The notes beneath the pieces are model-generated. The model had not been told where the DNA came from. It did not search any database and saw only the letters and a program-made list of their open reading frames with translations. From assembly GCA_003208695.1 (NCBI GenBank), contig QCVY01000021.1:1-13967 (forward strand): a stretch of DNA of 13,967 nucleotides, written 5' to 3'. How positions within the stretch are numbered: position 1 is the first letter of the stretch; every line of letters begins with the position of its first letter. The position numbers and the translations under genes are program-made. The stretch comes from Prochlorococcus sp. AG-686-P16. Its GTDB lineage: Bacteria; Cyanobacteriota; Cyanobacteriia; PCC-6307; Cyanobiaceae. Shown piece by piece: positions 1-7,894 of this stretch.

Positions 1-1144
1 TTGGGAATAACTTTTTGAGTTCTTCCATTGTTGCATCTACTATATCTTGATCACTTCTGTTAATCCATTCTTTTGCAGGTGCAAAAACTAATTCAAGCAT
101 TGATCTATTTGGATCCTCATATTCTTTACAAGTGATACTCATGTCTGCATAAACACTCAGAAGTGGCGATCTACTAAATAATAGGTGATCAATATCCGTT
201 AATTTTTTATCAAACCATAAATGTATATTGATTACAGGTACTCCAACTAAACCCTTTAGTTTTGAGAAGGCATTTATACCTTTCCATTGATCCGGAATTA
301 TTAGTTTAAAGAGATCTACAGGCATTGCACTAACATATGCATCTGCTGTAATCACTTTTTTCTTTTCATCCGTATCTAAAGGGGCTATTGTGAAACTTTT
401 TACAGTGCTATCCTCGTTGAGGTCTATTTTTCTTAAAGGACTATTCATATGAACCTCGCCTCCTCTGGAAGTTATATAATCAACCATTGGCTGGCAAAGT
501 CTTTCTGGTGGAGCTCCATCAAGGAAAGCCATTTTTGAACCGTTTTTTTCTTGTAAAAATCTATTAAGTGCTGTTAATAAAACTGTTGATGAGATTTCAT
601 CAGGTCCAATAAAATTAAGTGCTTTACTCATGGCAATAAATACTTCATCATTTACTCTCTCAGGAATATTGTGTTCTTTTAACCATTCTGTCCATGATTT
701 TGAATCACATTTATCAAGATATTTCTGTCCTCTCAACATTGCAGGAACTAAGCCTAAGCCAAATAGAATTTTTTCATTCCATGAAAGCATATCATTGTTA
801 CTAAGAATCGCTGTTACTCCATTCGCAGGAGCAGGTATGTCTGGAAAATCAAATCTACTGTAAGTTCCAGGTTCAGAAGGTTGATTAAAAATCATTGAAT
901 GACTTTTCCACTGAAGTCTGTCTTCTATATCTAATTCTTTGAAAAGTTGAAGCATATTTGGATAAGCACCAAAAAATATGTGTAAACCTGTCTCATACCA
1001 ATCTCCATCTTCATCCTTCCAAGCGGCAATCTTACCACCAAGTACATCTCTGGCTTCTAAAACAATGGGAATGTGACCATTATCAACAAGATATTTAGCG
1101 CAAGATAAACCTGCTAAACCTGCACCTGCAATTACAACACGCAT
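1..1144 (-). CDS. pds: Phytoene desaturase, 3'-truncated (left copy)
   Basis: This is the inverted second copy of the pds gene described at 12824-13967. It starts with ATG at 1144-1142 on the minus strand and runs off the window at base 1, so the last part of the protein (roughly 85-90 residues, judging from the usual family length of about 470) is missing. It is cut at exactly the same base as the right copy. It is probably an artefactual duplicate and should not be counted as a second gene. Confidence 0.9.
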   Translation of the reverse strand, partial: MRVVIAGAGLAGLSCAKYLVDNGHIPIVLEARDVLGGKIAAWKDEDGDWYETGLHIFFGAYPNMLQLFKELDIEDRLQWKSHSMIFNQPSEPGTYSRFDFPDIPAPANGVTAILSNNDMLSWNEKILFGLGLVPAMLRGQKYLDKCDSKSWTEWLKEHNIPERVNDEVFIAMSKALNFIGPDEISSTVLLTALNRFLQEKNGSKMAFLDGAPPERLCQPMVDYITSRGGEVHMNSPLRKIDLNEDSTVKSFTIAPLDTDEKKKVITADAYVSAMPVDLFKLIIPDQWKGINAFSKLKGLVGVPVINIHLWFDKKLTDIDHLLFSRSPLLSVYADMSITCKEYEDPNRSMLELVFAPAKEWINRSDQDIVDATMEELKKLFP

Positions 1145-1233
1145 TATAAAATCAAAAAATAAGTTAACACTTACTAAGAAGCTATCCTAAAGTTAAGACA
1201 TAATTATTTTTTTTGTTGGTTATTTTTCAGATT

Positions 1234-1581
1234 ATGGAAAAAATGCTTTTAAAGTCAACCACTAGGCATGTCAGGATATTTACTGCTGATGTGGTTAATG
1301 AAGATTTAAGGTTCCATCCTAATAAATTAACTCTCGACTTGGATCCTGATAATGAATTTATTTGGAATGAAGACTCCTTAAAAAAAGTCAATCAAAAATT
1401 TACTGAACTTGTTCAAGAAAGAGCCGGAAAAAGTTTAGATGATTATGAACTTCGTAAAATAGGATCAGAAGTTGAAGGTTTAATCAAATATTTGCTTCAA
1501 AATGGATTGCTAAGTTATAACCCAGAATGTAGAGTCATGAATTATTCAATGGGTTTACCTAAGACAAAAGAGGTGTTGTGA
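1234..1581 (+). CDS. ndhM: NDH-1 subunit M (left copy)
   Basis: Inverted duplicate of the ndhM gene described at 12387-12734, with an identical 115-residue product. The frame is open from a TTG at 1213, but the ATG at 1234 gives the usual NdhM length, and the family signature (KSTTRHVRIF) follows within a few residues. It overlaps the next gene by 4 bp. Confidence 0.92.
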   Translation: MEKMLLKSTTRHVRIFTADVVNEDLRFHPNKLTLDLDPDNEFIWNEDSLKKVNQKFTELVQERAGKSLDDYELRKIGSEVEGLIKYLLQNGLLSYNPECRVMNYSMGLPKTKEVL

Positions 1582-2201
1582 ATAAATATCCTAATAGGGG
1601 TCAAAGAAGAGACCCTGGCAGAAATTCTTATACCTCAAACTCAAGGGATGGGGATAATTATACTCAGAGGAATAGAAGAATATCTCCTTCTAACTCTGGA
1701 CAAAAAAATAATTTAAGTACCGGAACAATTGCTGTACTTGCTGGCGTTTTGATATTAGGGGTAGGTATAGGAAGTGCTATTACCAGTACAACAGATGGAG
1801 GGCAGGGCAATATAGCTAGTCAACAGCAATTAGACATGGCCGTTCCAGATCCTGAATTTTGTAGGCAATGGGGAGCAAGCGCTTTTGTAATTGATGTAGA
1901 AATGTATACAACACTAAATCCTTCAACTAGTTTTGTAACACAACCGGCATTGCAACCTGGTTGCGTTATTCGAAGGGAGAATTGGACAGTGTTACAAAAA
2001 CAAGGAGCTATTAGTAATGAGGATGTTAGAGAATGTAAGCAAAGAATGAATACTTTTGCTTATATAGGGTCAATAAGAGATAAGCCTATAGTTAAATGTG
2101 TTTATCAGACTGATGTAAATGAGAATAAATTTATTATCAAAGGAGATGGACAGGCTGAAGATGGAGGGGTGGGAATCAATAAGGAAGCTATTCAATTTTA
2201 G
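1578..2201 (+). CDS. DUF3172 membrane-anchored protein (left copy)
   Basis: Inverted duplicate of the gene described at 11767-12390, identical over 207 residues. It starts with GTG inside the end of ndhM (shared bases GTGA) and its stop overlaps the stop of rbcR tail to tail at 2198-2201. Confidence 0.88.
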   Translation: MNKYPNRGQRRDPGRNSYTSNSRDGDNYTQRNRRISPSNSGQKNNLSTGTIAVLAGVLILGVGIGSAITSTTDGGQGNIASQQQLDMAVPDPEFCRQWGASAFVIDVEMYTTLNPSTSFVTQPALQPGCVIRRENWTVLQKQGAISNEDVRECKQRMNTFAYIGSIRDKPIVKCVYQTDVNENKFIIKGDGQAEDGGVGINKEAIQF

Positions 2202-3151
2202 ATTGATTTAAATTGCCTTAATGGACTCTCAGAGCTTGCAAATTGTGGCAATATATACTTTTTAAATGCTTCGGATGCTCTTGATGTGTATCTTGATGGA
2301 TTCATAATTAATTTTAACTCCCTTTTGACCTCTAAATCAGCTAAGTAGGGTTTGCGAATTGACCCACCTGCTAATTCTCTCTCAATAGAAATTACAGGTA
2401 AAAAAGAAACACCAAGACCAGATTGAACTGCATTTTTAATTGCTTCAAGTGAGTTTAACTCCATCTCTATCTTTAGTCTTTGAATATCAAGACCTGAATC
2501 CTTTAAAAGTTTATCAACAACTTTTCTGGTTGTTGATTGAGAATCTAATGTGACGAAATTTAATTTGTATAAATCTTCTTTCAATAGTTCTTTTTTGTTG
2601 GCAAGTGGATGTTTTGTTGGTAATACAAGAGCTAATTCATCCGTTGCATATGGAATTACTTCTAACAAGTTTTCAAGATCGCTTGGCAATTGCCCCCCGA
2701 TTATTGCTAAATCAATTTGACCATTCGCAACGCTCCAACCTGTTCTTCTAGTACTGTGAACCTGTAGCTGGACAGATACATCAGGGTATTTTTGACGAAA
2801 AAGCCCAATCATCCTTGGCATTAAATAGGTACCTGTAGTTTGACTAGCCCCAATTATTAGTGTTCCACCTTTTAAGCTATTTAAGTCTTCAATAGCTTTG
2901 CAAGCCTCATCACATTGATTCAGGATTCTTTCGCAATATTCAAGTAGCAGCTTACCACCTTCAGTTAAAAGTGCTTTTCTACCACCTCTATCAAAAATTG
3001 TTATTTCAAGTTGTTTTTCTAAATTTTGGATTTGTAAACTGACAGCTGGTTGAGTCACATATAGTAAATCAGCAGCCTTTTTAAAACTTCCTTGAGCTGC
3101 AATAGCTTTTAATATTCTTAATTGGTCAAGAGTAAAAGGTAATTCGGGCAT
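2198..3151 (-). CDS. rbcR: LysR-type regulator RbcR (left copy)
   Basis: Inverted duplicate of the rbcR gene described at 10817-11770, identical over 317 residues. It is complete, with its divergent upstream region intact up to the chimeric junction at 3309/3310. Confidence 0.9.
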   Translation of the reverse strand: MPELPFTLDQLRILKAIAAQGSFKKAADLLYVTQPAVSLQIQNLEKQLEITIFDRGGRKALLTEGGKLLLEYCERILNQCDEACKAIEDLNSLKGGTLIIGASQTTGTYLMPRMIGLFRQKYPDVSVQLQVHSTRRTGWSVANGQIDLAIIGGQLPSDLENLLEVIPYATDELALVLPTKHPLANKKELLKEDLYKLNFVTLDSQSTTRKVVDKLLKDSGLDIQRLKIEMELNSLEAIKNAVQSGLGVSFLPVISIERELAGGSIRKPYLADLEVKRELKLIMNPSRYTSRASEAFKKYILPQFASSESPLRQFKSI

Positions 3152-3182
3152 GATATTTATGCCTACAATTTAATCTTAATTC

Positions 3183-3212
3183 TAATACCTAAGGGTATTA
3201 TTGTTAATAATA
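3183..3212. promoter_or_regulatory. Two overlapping palindromes between rbcR and Z-ISO (left copy)
   Basis: Inverted duplicate of the palindrome pair described at 10756-10785. The two elements lie at 3196-3212 and 3183-3200 here. Confidence 0.5.
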
Positions 3213-3235
3213 AATAACTTGTATTTTGAAATTAT

Positions 3236-3319
3236 ATGGAGACTCACAAAACTTCTTTGTTAATTTTGGTATTAATATTAATTTTTGCAGTTATTCATAG
3301 CGGAGGTGCATGCAGTTAA
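3236..3319 (+). pseudogene. Z-ISO/NnrU gene fragment cut off at the chimeric junction
   Basis: The first 24 codons, plus two bases of codon 25, are identical to the intact Z-ISO gene on the right (start at 10732). After base 3309 the sequence switches to metF. The Z-ISO frame then reads three more codons and stops at TAA 3317-3319, giving a 27-residue peptide. The fragment keeps the first membrane segment and His21 but lacks the rest of the enzyme, so it cannot be functional. It is most simply the product of the join, not a decayed gene. Confidence 0.85.
3306..3310. other. Chimeric junction between Z-ISO and metF
   Basis: Identity with the right arm ends at base 3309: the left reads GGAGGTGC then ATGCAG, while intact Z-ISO reads GGAGGTGC then TGCTTTG. 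From here the protein is MetF-like (Val-His-Ala-Val-Asn). The bases GTGC fit both the Z-ISO sequence and a Val-His codon pair in metF, so a microhomology of about 4 bp is plausible. The native metF sequence upstream of the break is not present, so the exact overlap is inferred. Confidence 0.88.
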
Positions 3320-4073
3320 TATTACAGATGGAAGTAGAGCAATAATGAGAATGTGTAGTTTAGCAATGTCTAAACTATTACTGGACAATGGGATTGAACC
3401 GATAATGCAAATCTCATGCAGAGATCGTAATAAAATAGCTTTACAATCAGATATTCTTGGAGCAAATGCCTTAGGTATTAAAAATATTTTATGCATTACA
3501 GGAGATTCTGTAAAAGCTGGTGATCAGCAAGAAACAAAAGCCGTTCATGAATTTGAAGCAGTGCGATTATTAAAACAAATCGAATCATTCAATCAAGGAA
3601 TTGATCCTACTTTTGATCAACTTCCAGACAAAAAAACTGAAATTTTTTCAGGTGCTGCAGTTGATCCAAGTTGTCAAAATCAAAGAAGTTTAAAAAGTAG
3701 AACAATTAAAAAAAAGGTTGCTGGAGCTAATTTCTTACAAACTCAAATAGTTATGGATAGAAAATGTTTAGCAGACTTTTGCAATGAAATCAGCAATCCA
3801 CTTGAGATACCAGTTATTGCAGGAGTATTTCTTTTAAAATCATATAAAAATGCTCTTTTCATAAATAAATTTGTACCTGGAGCGAATATTCCTGAAAATA
3901 TTTTAAATCGTCTCAAAGAAGCAAAAAATCCACTTCAAGAAGGAATATTAATTGCTTCAGAGCAAGCCAAAGATTTTATTAATATTGCAGATGGAATTCA
4001 TCTTATGGCAGTCAAATCAGAACATCTTATCCCAGAGATACTTGAAAAAGCTGGACTCAATCTGGAATATTAA
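3306..4073 (+). CDS. metF: Methylenetetrahydrofolate reductase, 5'-truncated
   Basis: MetF is the flavoprotein that reduces 5,10-methylene-tetrahydrofolate to 5-methyl-tetrahydrofolate for methionine synthesis in the cytoplasm. The readable part begins at VHAVNITDGSRA and continues through CRDRN and a GD-containing ITGDSV segment, which I recognise from cyanobacterial members of the MTHFR family (PF02219). About 255 residues remain. Family members are near 295, so about 40 N-terminal residues are missing, including the first strand of the TIM barrel. The frame is open upstream to a TTG at 3285, but those first residues come from Z-ISO bases read out of frame, so that start is not real. The 3' end overlaps the end of the nucleotidyltransferase gene by 17 bp in convergent orientation (4057-4073). 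The truncation comes from the junction; the native gene is presumably complete in the organism. Confidence 0.85.
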   Translation: MHAVNITDGSRAIMRMCSLAMSKLLLDNGIEPIMQISCRDRNKIALQSDILGANALGIKNILCITGDSVKAGDQQETKAVHEFEAVRLLKQIESFNQGIDPTFDQLPDKKTEIFSGAAVDPSCQNQRSLKSRTIKKKVAGANFLQTQIVMDRKCLADFCNEISNPLEIPVIAGVFLLKSYKNALFINKFVPGANIPENILNRLKEAKNPLQEGILIASEQAKDFINIADGIHLMAVKSEHLIPEILEKAGLNLEY

Positions 4074-5235
4074 TCAAATCAGTTCCTAGTAATTCTGCCA
4101 TAGCTTTCTGTTGAGGAGATGGTTCAGTTAAATCTAATCTTCTTGAGTCAGTTATTAACCAGTCCAAAGAAGCATCTTTTAAATCAAAATGATCTCCATT
4201 TTTTCCAACACAATATCTACCAAAGACTAATTTATCGACAAGTTGAACTCCTTTCCCAATTTTTGAATAGTCAAAAATTATAGAGTTATCTATAGTTGCA
4301 CCCTCACAAATGCAACAACTTGGTCCAATCATAGAGGGGCCAATAATAGTTGCCCCATCTTCTATTCTTGACATCCCTCCAATATAAACGGGTCCTTTTA
4401 TATTAACTTTATCCCAATTTACAGCAACATTAAGACCCGTAAAGACTCCAGGCTTAATTTCTTTGCCAGGAATTTCCACTTGCCTTACTTTACCTAATAA
4501 AACATTTCTAATCGCACTCCAGTAATCAGGAACTTTTCCAATATCTACCCACTCAAAATCCATCGGCAAAGCAAAAAATGGCAAATCCATTTCAACAAGT
4601 TTAGGAAATAGATCACCTCCAATATCAAATTTTTCTCCTGATGGGATATAGTTAAAAATCTCAGGCTCAAAAAGATAAATACCAGTATTTATTGAATCAC
4701 TCAAAGCATCTTTTATCTCTGGTTTTTCTTGAAAAGCTTTGATTCGCCCATTTTCATCTGAAACTACAACTCCATAACTAGATACCTGTTCTCTAGTTAC
4801 CTTTTTTGTTATTAGGCTTGCTATTGCCCCTTTTTTCTTATGATTTTTAACGGCTTCAGTTAAATCCAAATCTACTAAGGCGTCACCGCACAACACAACA
4901 AAAGTTTCATCAAAAAAGTTCTGAAAATCTTGAATTTTTTTTAATCCTCCGGCCGAACCTAAAGCATCACCAATCATTTCTCCATCTTCAATTCTTCCTT
5001 CAAAGCTGTAGGCTATTTCAACACCAAATCTTTGTCCGTCCCTAAAATAGTTTTCAATTTCTTCAGCAAGATGAGAAACATTGACCATTATTTCTTTAAA
5101 ACCATGCTCCTTTAAAAGTTCCAAGAGGAATTCCATCACAGGTTTTTGTAAAATAGGAATCATTGGTTTAGGAATAATATGCGTTATTGGCTGAACGCGA
5201 GTTCCTTTGCCTGCTGCAAGTATCATTGCCTTCAT
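4057..5235 (-). CDS. Sugar-1-phosphate nucleotidyltransferase (mannose-1-phosphate guanylyltransferase-like)
   Basis: A 392-residue two-domain enzyme expected to make a nucleotide-activated sugar (NTP + sugar-1-phosphate giving NDP-sugar + PPi) for cell-surface polysaccharide or glycan synthesis. The N-terminal Rossmann-like domain carries the nucleotide loop LAAGKGTR (residues 6-13) with Pro16 and PKPM (22-25), the metal-binding GD at 117-118, EKP at 170-172, NTGIYLFE at 183-190 and WVDIG at 229-233. From about 278 to 350 there are irregular hexapeptide repeats with Ile/Val at the turns, typical of a left-handed beta helix. This layout is that of GDP-mannose pyrophosphorylase-like proteins. 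Sequence alone does not fix the sugar or base, and glucose-1-phosphate specificity is also possible. It starts at ATG 5235, 50 bp after scpA, with AGAGG upstream and its own possible -10 box. It converges on metF with a 17-bp overlap. Confidence 0.85.
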   Translation of the reverse strand: MKAMILAAGKGTRVQPITHIIPKPMIPILQKPVMEFLLELLKEHGFKEIMVNVSHLAEEIENYFRDGQRFGVEIAYSFEGRIEDGEMIGDALGSAGGLKKIQDFQNFFDETFVVLCGDALVDLDLTEAVKNHKKKGAIASLITKKVTREQVSSYGVVVSDENGRIKAFQEKPEIKDALSDSINTGIYLFEPEIFNYIPSGEKFDIGGDLFPKLVEMDLPFFALPMDFEWVDIGKVPDYWSAIRNVLLGKVRQVEIPGKEIKPGVFTGLNVAVNWDKVNIKGPVYIGGMSRIEDGATIIGPSMIGPSCCICEGATIDNSIIFDYSKIGKGVQLVDKLVFGRYCVGKNGDHFDLKDASLDWLITDSRRLDLTEPSPQQKAMAELLGTDLINIPD

Positions 5236-5260
5236 CAGCTCTATATACCTCTTTTTAAAG

Positions 5261-5266
5261 ATTATA
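5261..5266 (-). promoter_or_regulatory. Possible -10 box upstream of the nucleotidyltransferase
   Basis: The minus strand reads TATAAT here, a perfect sigma-70 -10 hexamer, 25 bp before the ATG at 5235. The hexamer 17 bp upstream (TTAGTA, 5289-5284) is only a weak match to a -35 element. In such AT-rich DNA chance matches are common, so this is tentative. Confidence 0.35.
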
Positions 5267-5274
5267 CTTTATTA

Positions 5275-5293
5275 CTTCTTAACTACTAAGAAG
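5275..5293. repeat. Inverted repeat over the scpA stop codon
   Basis: CTTCTTA and TAAGAAG form perfect 7-bp arms around a 5-base centre. The scpA stop codon (5288-5286) lies at the inner edge. On the minus-strand transcript no U-run follows, so this is not a clear intrinsic terminator. It could be a weak hairpin at the 3' end of scpA or chance. Confidence 0.3.
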
Positions 5294-6161
5294 CAGTCGA
5301 AGATGTTTCTGAAACTTCAAGATGTTCAATAGGTAATTGAGCTAATCCTCCCTCTGGAATAATCCTTTTAATTTGTATTGGGCCATAGAGAGAATATTGT
5401 TGTTTTAATTCAATTTTATTTTCTGATGATAAAAATAATAAAGCCCAAAAAACACCCAGTCTGTCTTTATCTAAATCACTTTTTACTACTTTCTGCCATT
5501 TATTAACTAAATATTCAAAATCAACCCATTGTAATGCCTTTTCCCATCCATCAAGAAAATTGCCAAGTGCTTTAGTTGTTTCAGGAAGCTTTTCACGATG
5601 TGCTAAAGATTGAACTTTAGAAATCAAAACCTTATCAGAATATTTTTTATTTCTTTTCCTTTTCATAAGCAAAAGATCTTGCGTTTCAATTATTTCTGCA
5701 ATAGATTCTAATTGACTAACAAGTTCTCCTAATGTTGCTGTACGTTTAATAACGGGTTGAGCTATAGATCTTCTTCTTAGATATTTTTCAGGATATTTTG
5801 GGATGTCAAATTCTTGATTAATCCATTCTTGATTATCCATCCCAATGTCTTCTTCGAAACCTAATATTTCTTCTTGAAATACATCAGATTCTAAAACTTG
5901 AGCTTTTAAATTAACTAATACAGAGGCGGCAAAAAATGCTTCACTTGTCTCAGATAAGTCTTTTTGATATGAAGTTTGATCATTAGATGAATATTGCAAA
6001 TTATGATTAAACTGCTCTAAGAAACTATCGATAACACTTATAACATCAATATCCCATGGATCAAGATCACCCCTTCCGGCTGCATCTTGAAGGAATTTTA
6101 TAAGTAATCTAGGTCCTAGCTGTGACCCATCAATAGATTTAGAATTGGTTACTTTAATCAG
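5286..6161 (-). CDS. scpA: Segregation and condensation protein A-like, start codon uncertain
   Basis: ScpA is the kleisin that bridges the SMC ATPase heads and, with ScpB, helps compact and separate chromosomes. The N-terminal signature is seen only by reading upstream of the first conventional start (TTG at 5999): residues such as LLIKFLQDAAGRGDLDPWD followed by IDVISVIDSFLEQ match the start of ScpA proteins. The frame stays open back to a TGA at 6176-6174 but holds no ATG, GTG or TTG before 5999. The start given is a CTG at 6161; ATT at 6158 or 6134 is equally possible, giving about 282-291 residues. The middle has a basic, poorly conserved linker (MKRKRNKKYSDK), and a C-terminal winged-helix-like part follows from about WALLFLSSENKIELKQ, as expected for a kleisin. 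It follows ndhD with about 70 bp between them. A start lost to a sequencing error is a real possibility. Confidence 0.78.
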   Translation of the reverse strand: MIKVTNSKSIDGSQLGPRLLIKFLQDAAGRGDLDPWDIDVISVIDSFLEQFNHNLQYSSNDQTSYQKDLSETSEAFFAASVLVNLKAQVLESDVFQEEILGFEEDIGMDNQEWINQEFDIPKYPEKYLRRRSIAQPVIKRTATLGELVSQLESIAEIIETQDLLLMKRKRNKKYSDKVLISKVQSLAHREKLPETTKALGNFLDGWEKALQWVDFEYLVNKWQKVVKSDLDKDRLGVFWALLFLSSENKIELKQQYSLYGPIQIKRIIPEGGLAQLPIEHLEVSETSSTAS

Positions 6162-6229
6162 ATATAATCTTTTTCAAGATATCTTTATATCTATTGTTAT
6201 GCCAAAAAATAATAAACATATTAAGAAAA

Positions 6230-7870
6230 TTATATAGTTGGTGCTTGTAATATTTGATTTGATTTATTTCCCGCAAAAATATTTGTCTTTGGAAGACTTT
6301 TTACAGCATTTAAATCTCTAGCAACTAAGTTATTTATTGTAGCCAAATAACTTTCTGTAACTAACCTTGGATATAAACCTATCCCGATTATTGGTAAGAG
6401 TAAACAGGCTACAATGTATACCTCTCTTGGCTCTGCATCAATTAAATTCTTATCTTCAGTTAACTTTGGATTTTCTTTACCAAAGAAAATCTCACGTAAC
6501 ATTGACAGTAAATAAATTGGGGTAAGTATCACGCCTATTGCCGCTAAAGATGCCATTATTACCCTAAAAGGCAAAGTATAAACTTCATCAGTAACAAATC
6601 CAGTAAATACCATTAATTCAGAAACAAATCCACTCATTCCTGGTAAAGCAAGAGAAGCAAGAGAGCAGGCAGTCCATAATGCAAACATAATACGCATTTT
6701 TTGTCCTACTCCACCCATTTCATCAAGTTTGAGAGTCTTTGTTCTGTCATAAGTTGCTCCAACAAGAAAAAATAAACTTGCTCCAATTAATCCATGACTA
6801 ACCATTTGCAACATTGCTCCACTTGTCCCAAGACTACTAAAACTTCCTATACCAATTAGGACAAAACCCATATGACTAATTGAACTATATGCAATTTTCC
6901 TTTTAAGATTTCTTTGTGCAAATGATGTTAATGCAGCGTAAATTATATTGACTACGCCAAGAACTATTAATAGCGGAGCGAATTGAGCATGTGCAACAGG
7001 TAATAATTGTGCATTAAATCTTAAAAGAGCATATCCACCCATCTTTAATAAAATACCAGCCAACAACATATGAACAGGTGCTGTCGCCTCCCCATGAGCA
7101 TCAGGTAGCCAAGTATGCAAAGGGACAATTGGTAGTTTCACACCAAAAGCAATTAATAAACCTATGTAACAAAGGATTTGAAAGTTTTGGCCAAAATCTT
7201 GATTAGCTAAATGAGAAAACTCAAAATTTGGAACTTCAGTTCCATAAAAACCCATTGCTAATGCAGCTAAAAGAATAAAGATAGAACTCCCAGCTGTATA
7301 GATAATGAACTTTGTAGCTGCATATTGTCTATTTTTCCCTCCCCAGATAGCTAAAAGTAAATATACTGGCAAAAGTTCCAGTTCCCAACTTAAAAAGAAT
7401 AGGAGCATATCTTGAACAGCAAAAACAGCTATTTGTCCTCCATCCATGATAAGGATTAAAAAGAAAAATAATTTTGGTTTAAACTTTACGGGCCATGCAG
7501 CTAAGACAGCTAGAGCTGTTATAAAACTAGTTAAAAGTATAAGAGGCATTGACATTCCATCAGCGCCAACTGACCAAGTAAGTCCTAGATTAGGAAGCCA
7601 ATTTATACTTTCTTTAAGTTGAACATCTTCATTATTAATATCAAAACCGTTTATGTACGATCCTACAGTTACTAGAAAGGTAATTAAAGCAACACTTAAA
7701 GCGAACCATCTTACTTGTTTGCCCTCTCCTTTATCAGGGAAAAAAGGTATCAAAAATGCGCATCCAATCGGGAAAAGAATTGACACTGAGAGCCAAGGAA
7801 AATTAGATATACCTCCACCCAATGTTCCTGTTGTAATTAGTGCAAAATGTGTAAAAAAATAGCTGCTCAA
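6230..7870 (-). CDS. ndhD: NDH-1 subunit 4 (NdhD, D1 type)
   Basis: An antiporter-like proton-pumping membrane subunit of the thylakoid NDH-1 complex, used in respiration and cyclic electron flow. The protein is about 546 residues with around 14 membrane helices. It shows the NuoM-type signatures: SWELELLPVYLL with acidic residues 163 and 165, GVKLPIVPLHTWLPDAHGEATAPVHMLLAG (about 243-272) with Lys245, and LLKMGGY with Lys276. These match the charged residues in the membrane path of E. coli NuoM. Pairing with a neighbouring NdhF1 and the absence of CO2-uptake genes point to NdhD1 of the NDH-1L form rather than D3 or D4. The TTG start at 7870 gives a long N-terminus. A second TTG at 7822, just before GGGISNFPWL and preceded by GGA, would bring the length closer to the family's usual 525-535. 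It lies 84 bp downstream of ndhF. Confidence 0.93.
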   Translation of the reverse strand: MSSYFFTHFALITTGTLGGGISNFPWLSVSILFPIGCAFLIPFFPDKGEGKQVRWFALSVALITFLVTVGSYINGFDINNEDVQLKESINWLPNLGLTWSVGADGMSMPLILLTSFITALAVLAAWPVKFKPKLFFFLILIMDGGQIAVFAVQDMLLFFLSWELELLPVYLLLAIWGGKNRQYAATKFIIYTAGSSIFILLAALAMGFYGTEVPNFEFSHLANQDFGQNFQILCYIGLLIAFGVKLPIVPLHTWLPDAHGEATAPVHMLLAGILLKMGGYALLRFNAQLLPVAHAQFAPLLIVLGVVNIIYAALTSFAQRNLKRKIAYSSISHMGFVLIGIGSFSSLGTSGAMLQMVSHGLIGASLFFLVGATYDRTKTLKLDEMGGVGQKMRIMFALWTACSLASLALPGMSGFVSELMVFTGFVTDEVYTLPFRVIMASLAAIGVILTPIYLLSMLREIFFGKENPKLTEDKNLIDAEPREVYIVACLLLPIIGIGLYPRLVTESYLATINNLVARDLNAVKSLPKTNIFAGNKSNQILQAPTI

Positions 7871-7894
7871 ATGAATACTTAATTGATCTTAAGC

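Larger units (their letters stand above)
1..3309. repeat. Left arm of a 3309-bp inverted repeat
   Basis: This arm is the reverse complement of the right arm, with p pairing to 13968-p. The first and last 26 bases of the window match, the pds-ndhM spacer matches, the junction flanks match, and the proteins of ndhM, DUF3172 and rbcR are identical in the two arms. No difference was found in any stretch compared, but I did not align every base. Zero divergence, and a repeat edge that falls inside two genes, suggest a copy made during amplification or assembly rather than an old duplication. Confidence 0.97.

Noticed and set aside
630..863. 77-residue open frame on the plus strand, and its mirror at 13105-13338
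   Set aside because: It lies wholly antisense to pds, which has clear family motifs along this stretch, and its translation resembles no protein family.
1..3309. A genuine duplication of pds, ndhM, DUF3172 and rbcR
   Set aside because: No divergence was seen, the edge lies within two genes, and the ends are symmetric. Duplicated copies of these single-copy genes in a streamlined genome are improbable. Kept as a structural finding, not as extra genes.
3278..3496. 72-residue open frame on the minus strand
   Set aside because: Antisense to metF and runs across the chimeric junction, so it cannot be a native gene.
6177..6192. AGATAT/ATATCT inverted repeat between ndhD and scpA
   Set aside because: Only 6-bp AT-rich arms with no T-run on either side; expected by chance at this base composition.
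7653..7862. 69-residue open frame on the plus strand
   Set aside because: Antisense shadow of the N-terminal part of ndhD, with no recognisable domain or ribosome binding site.
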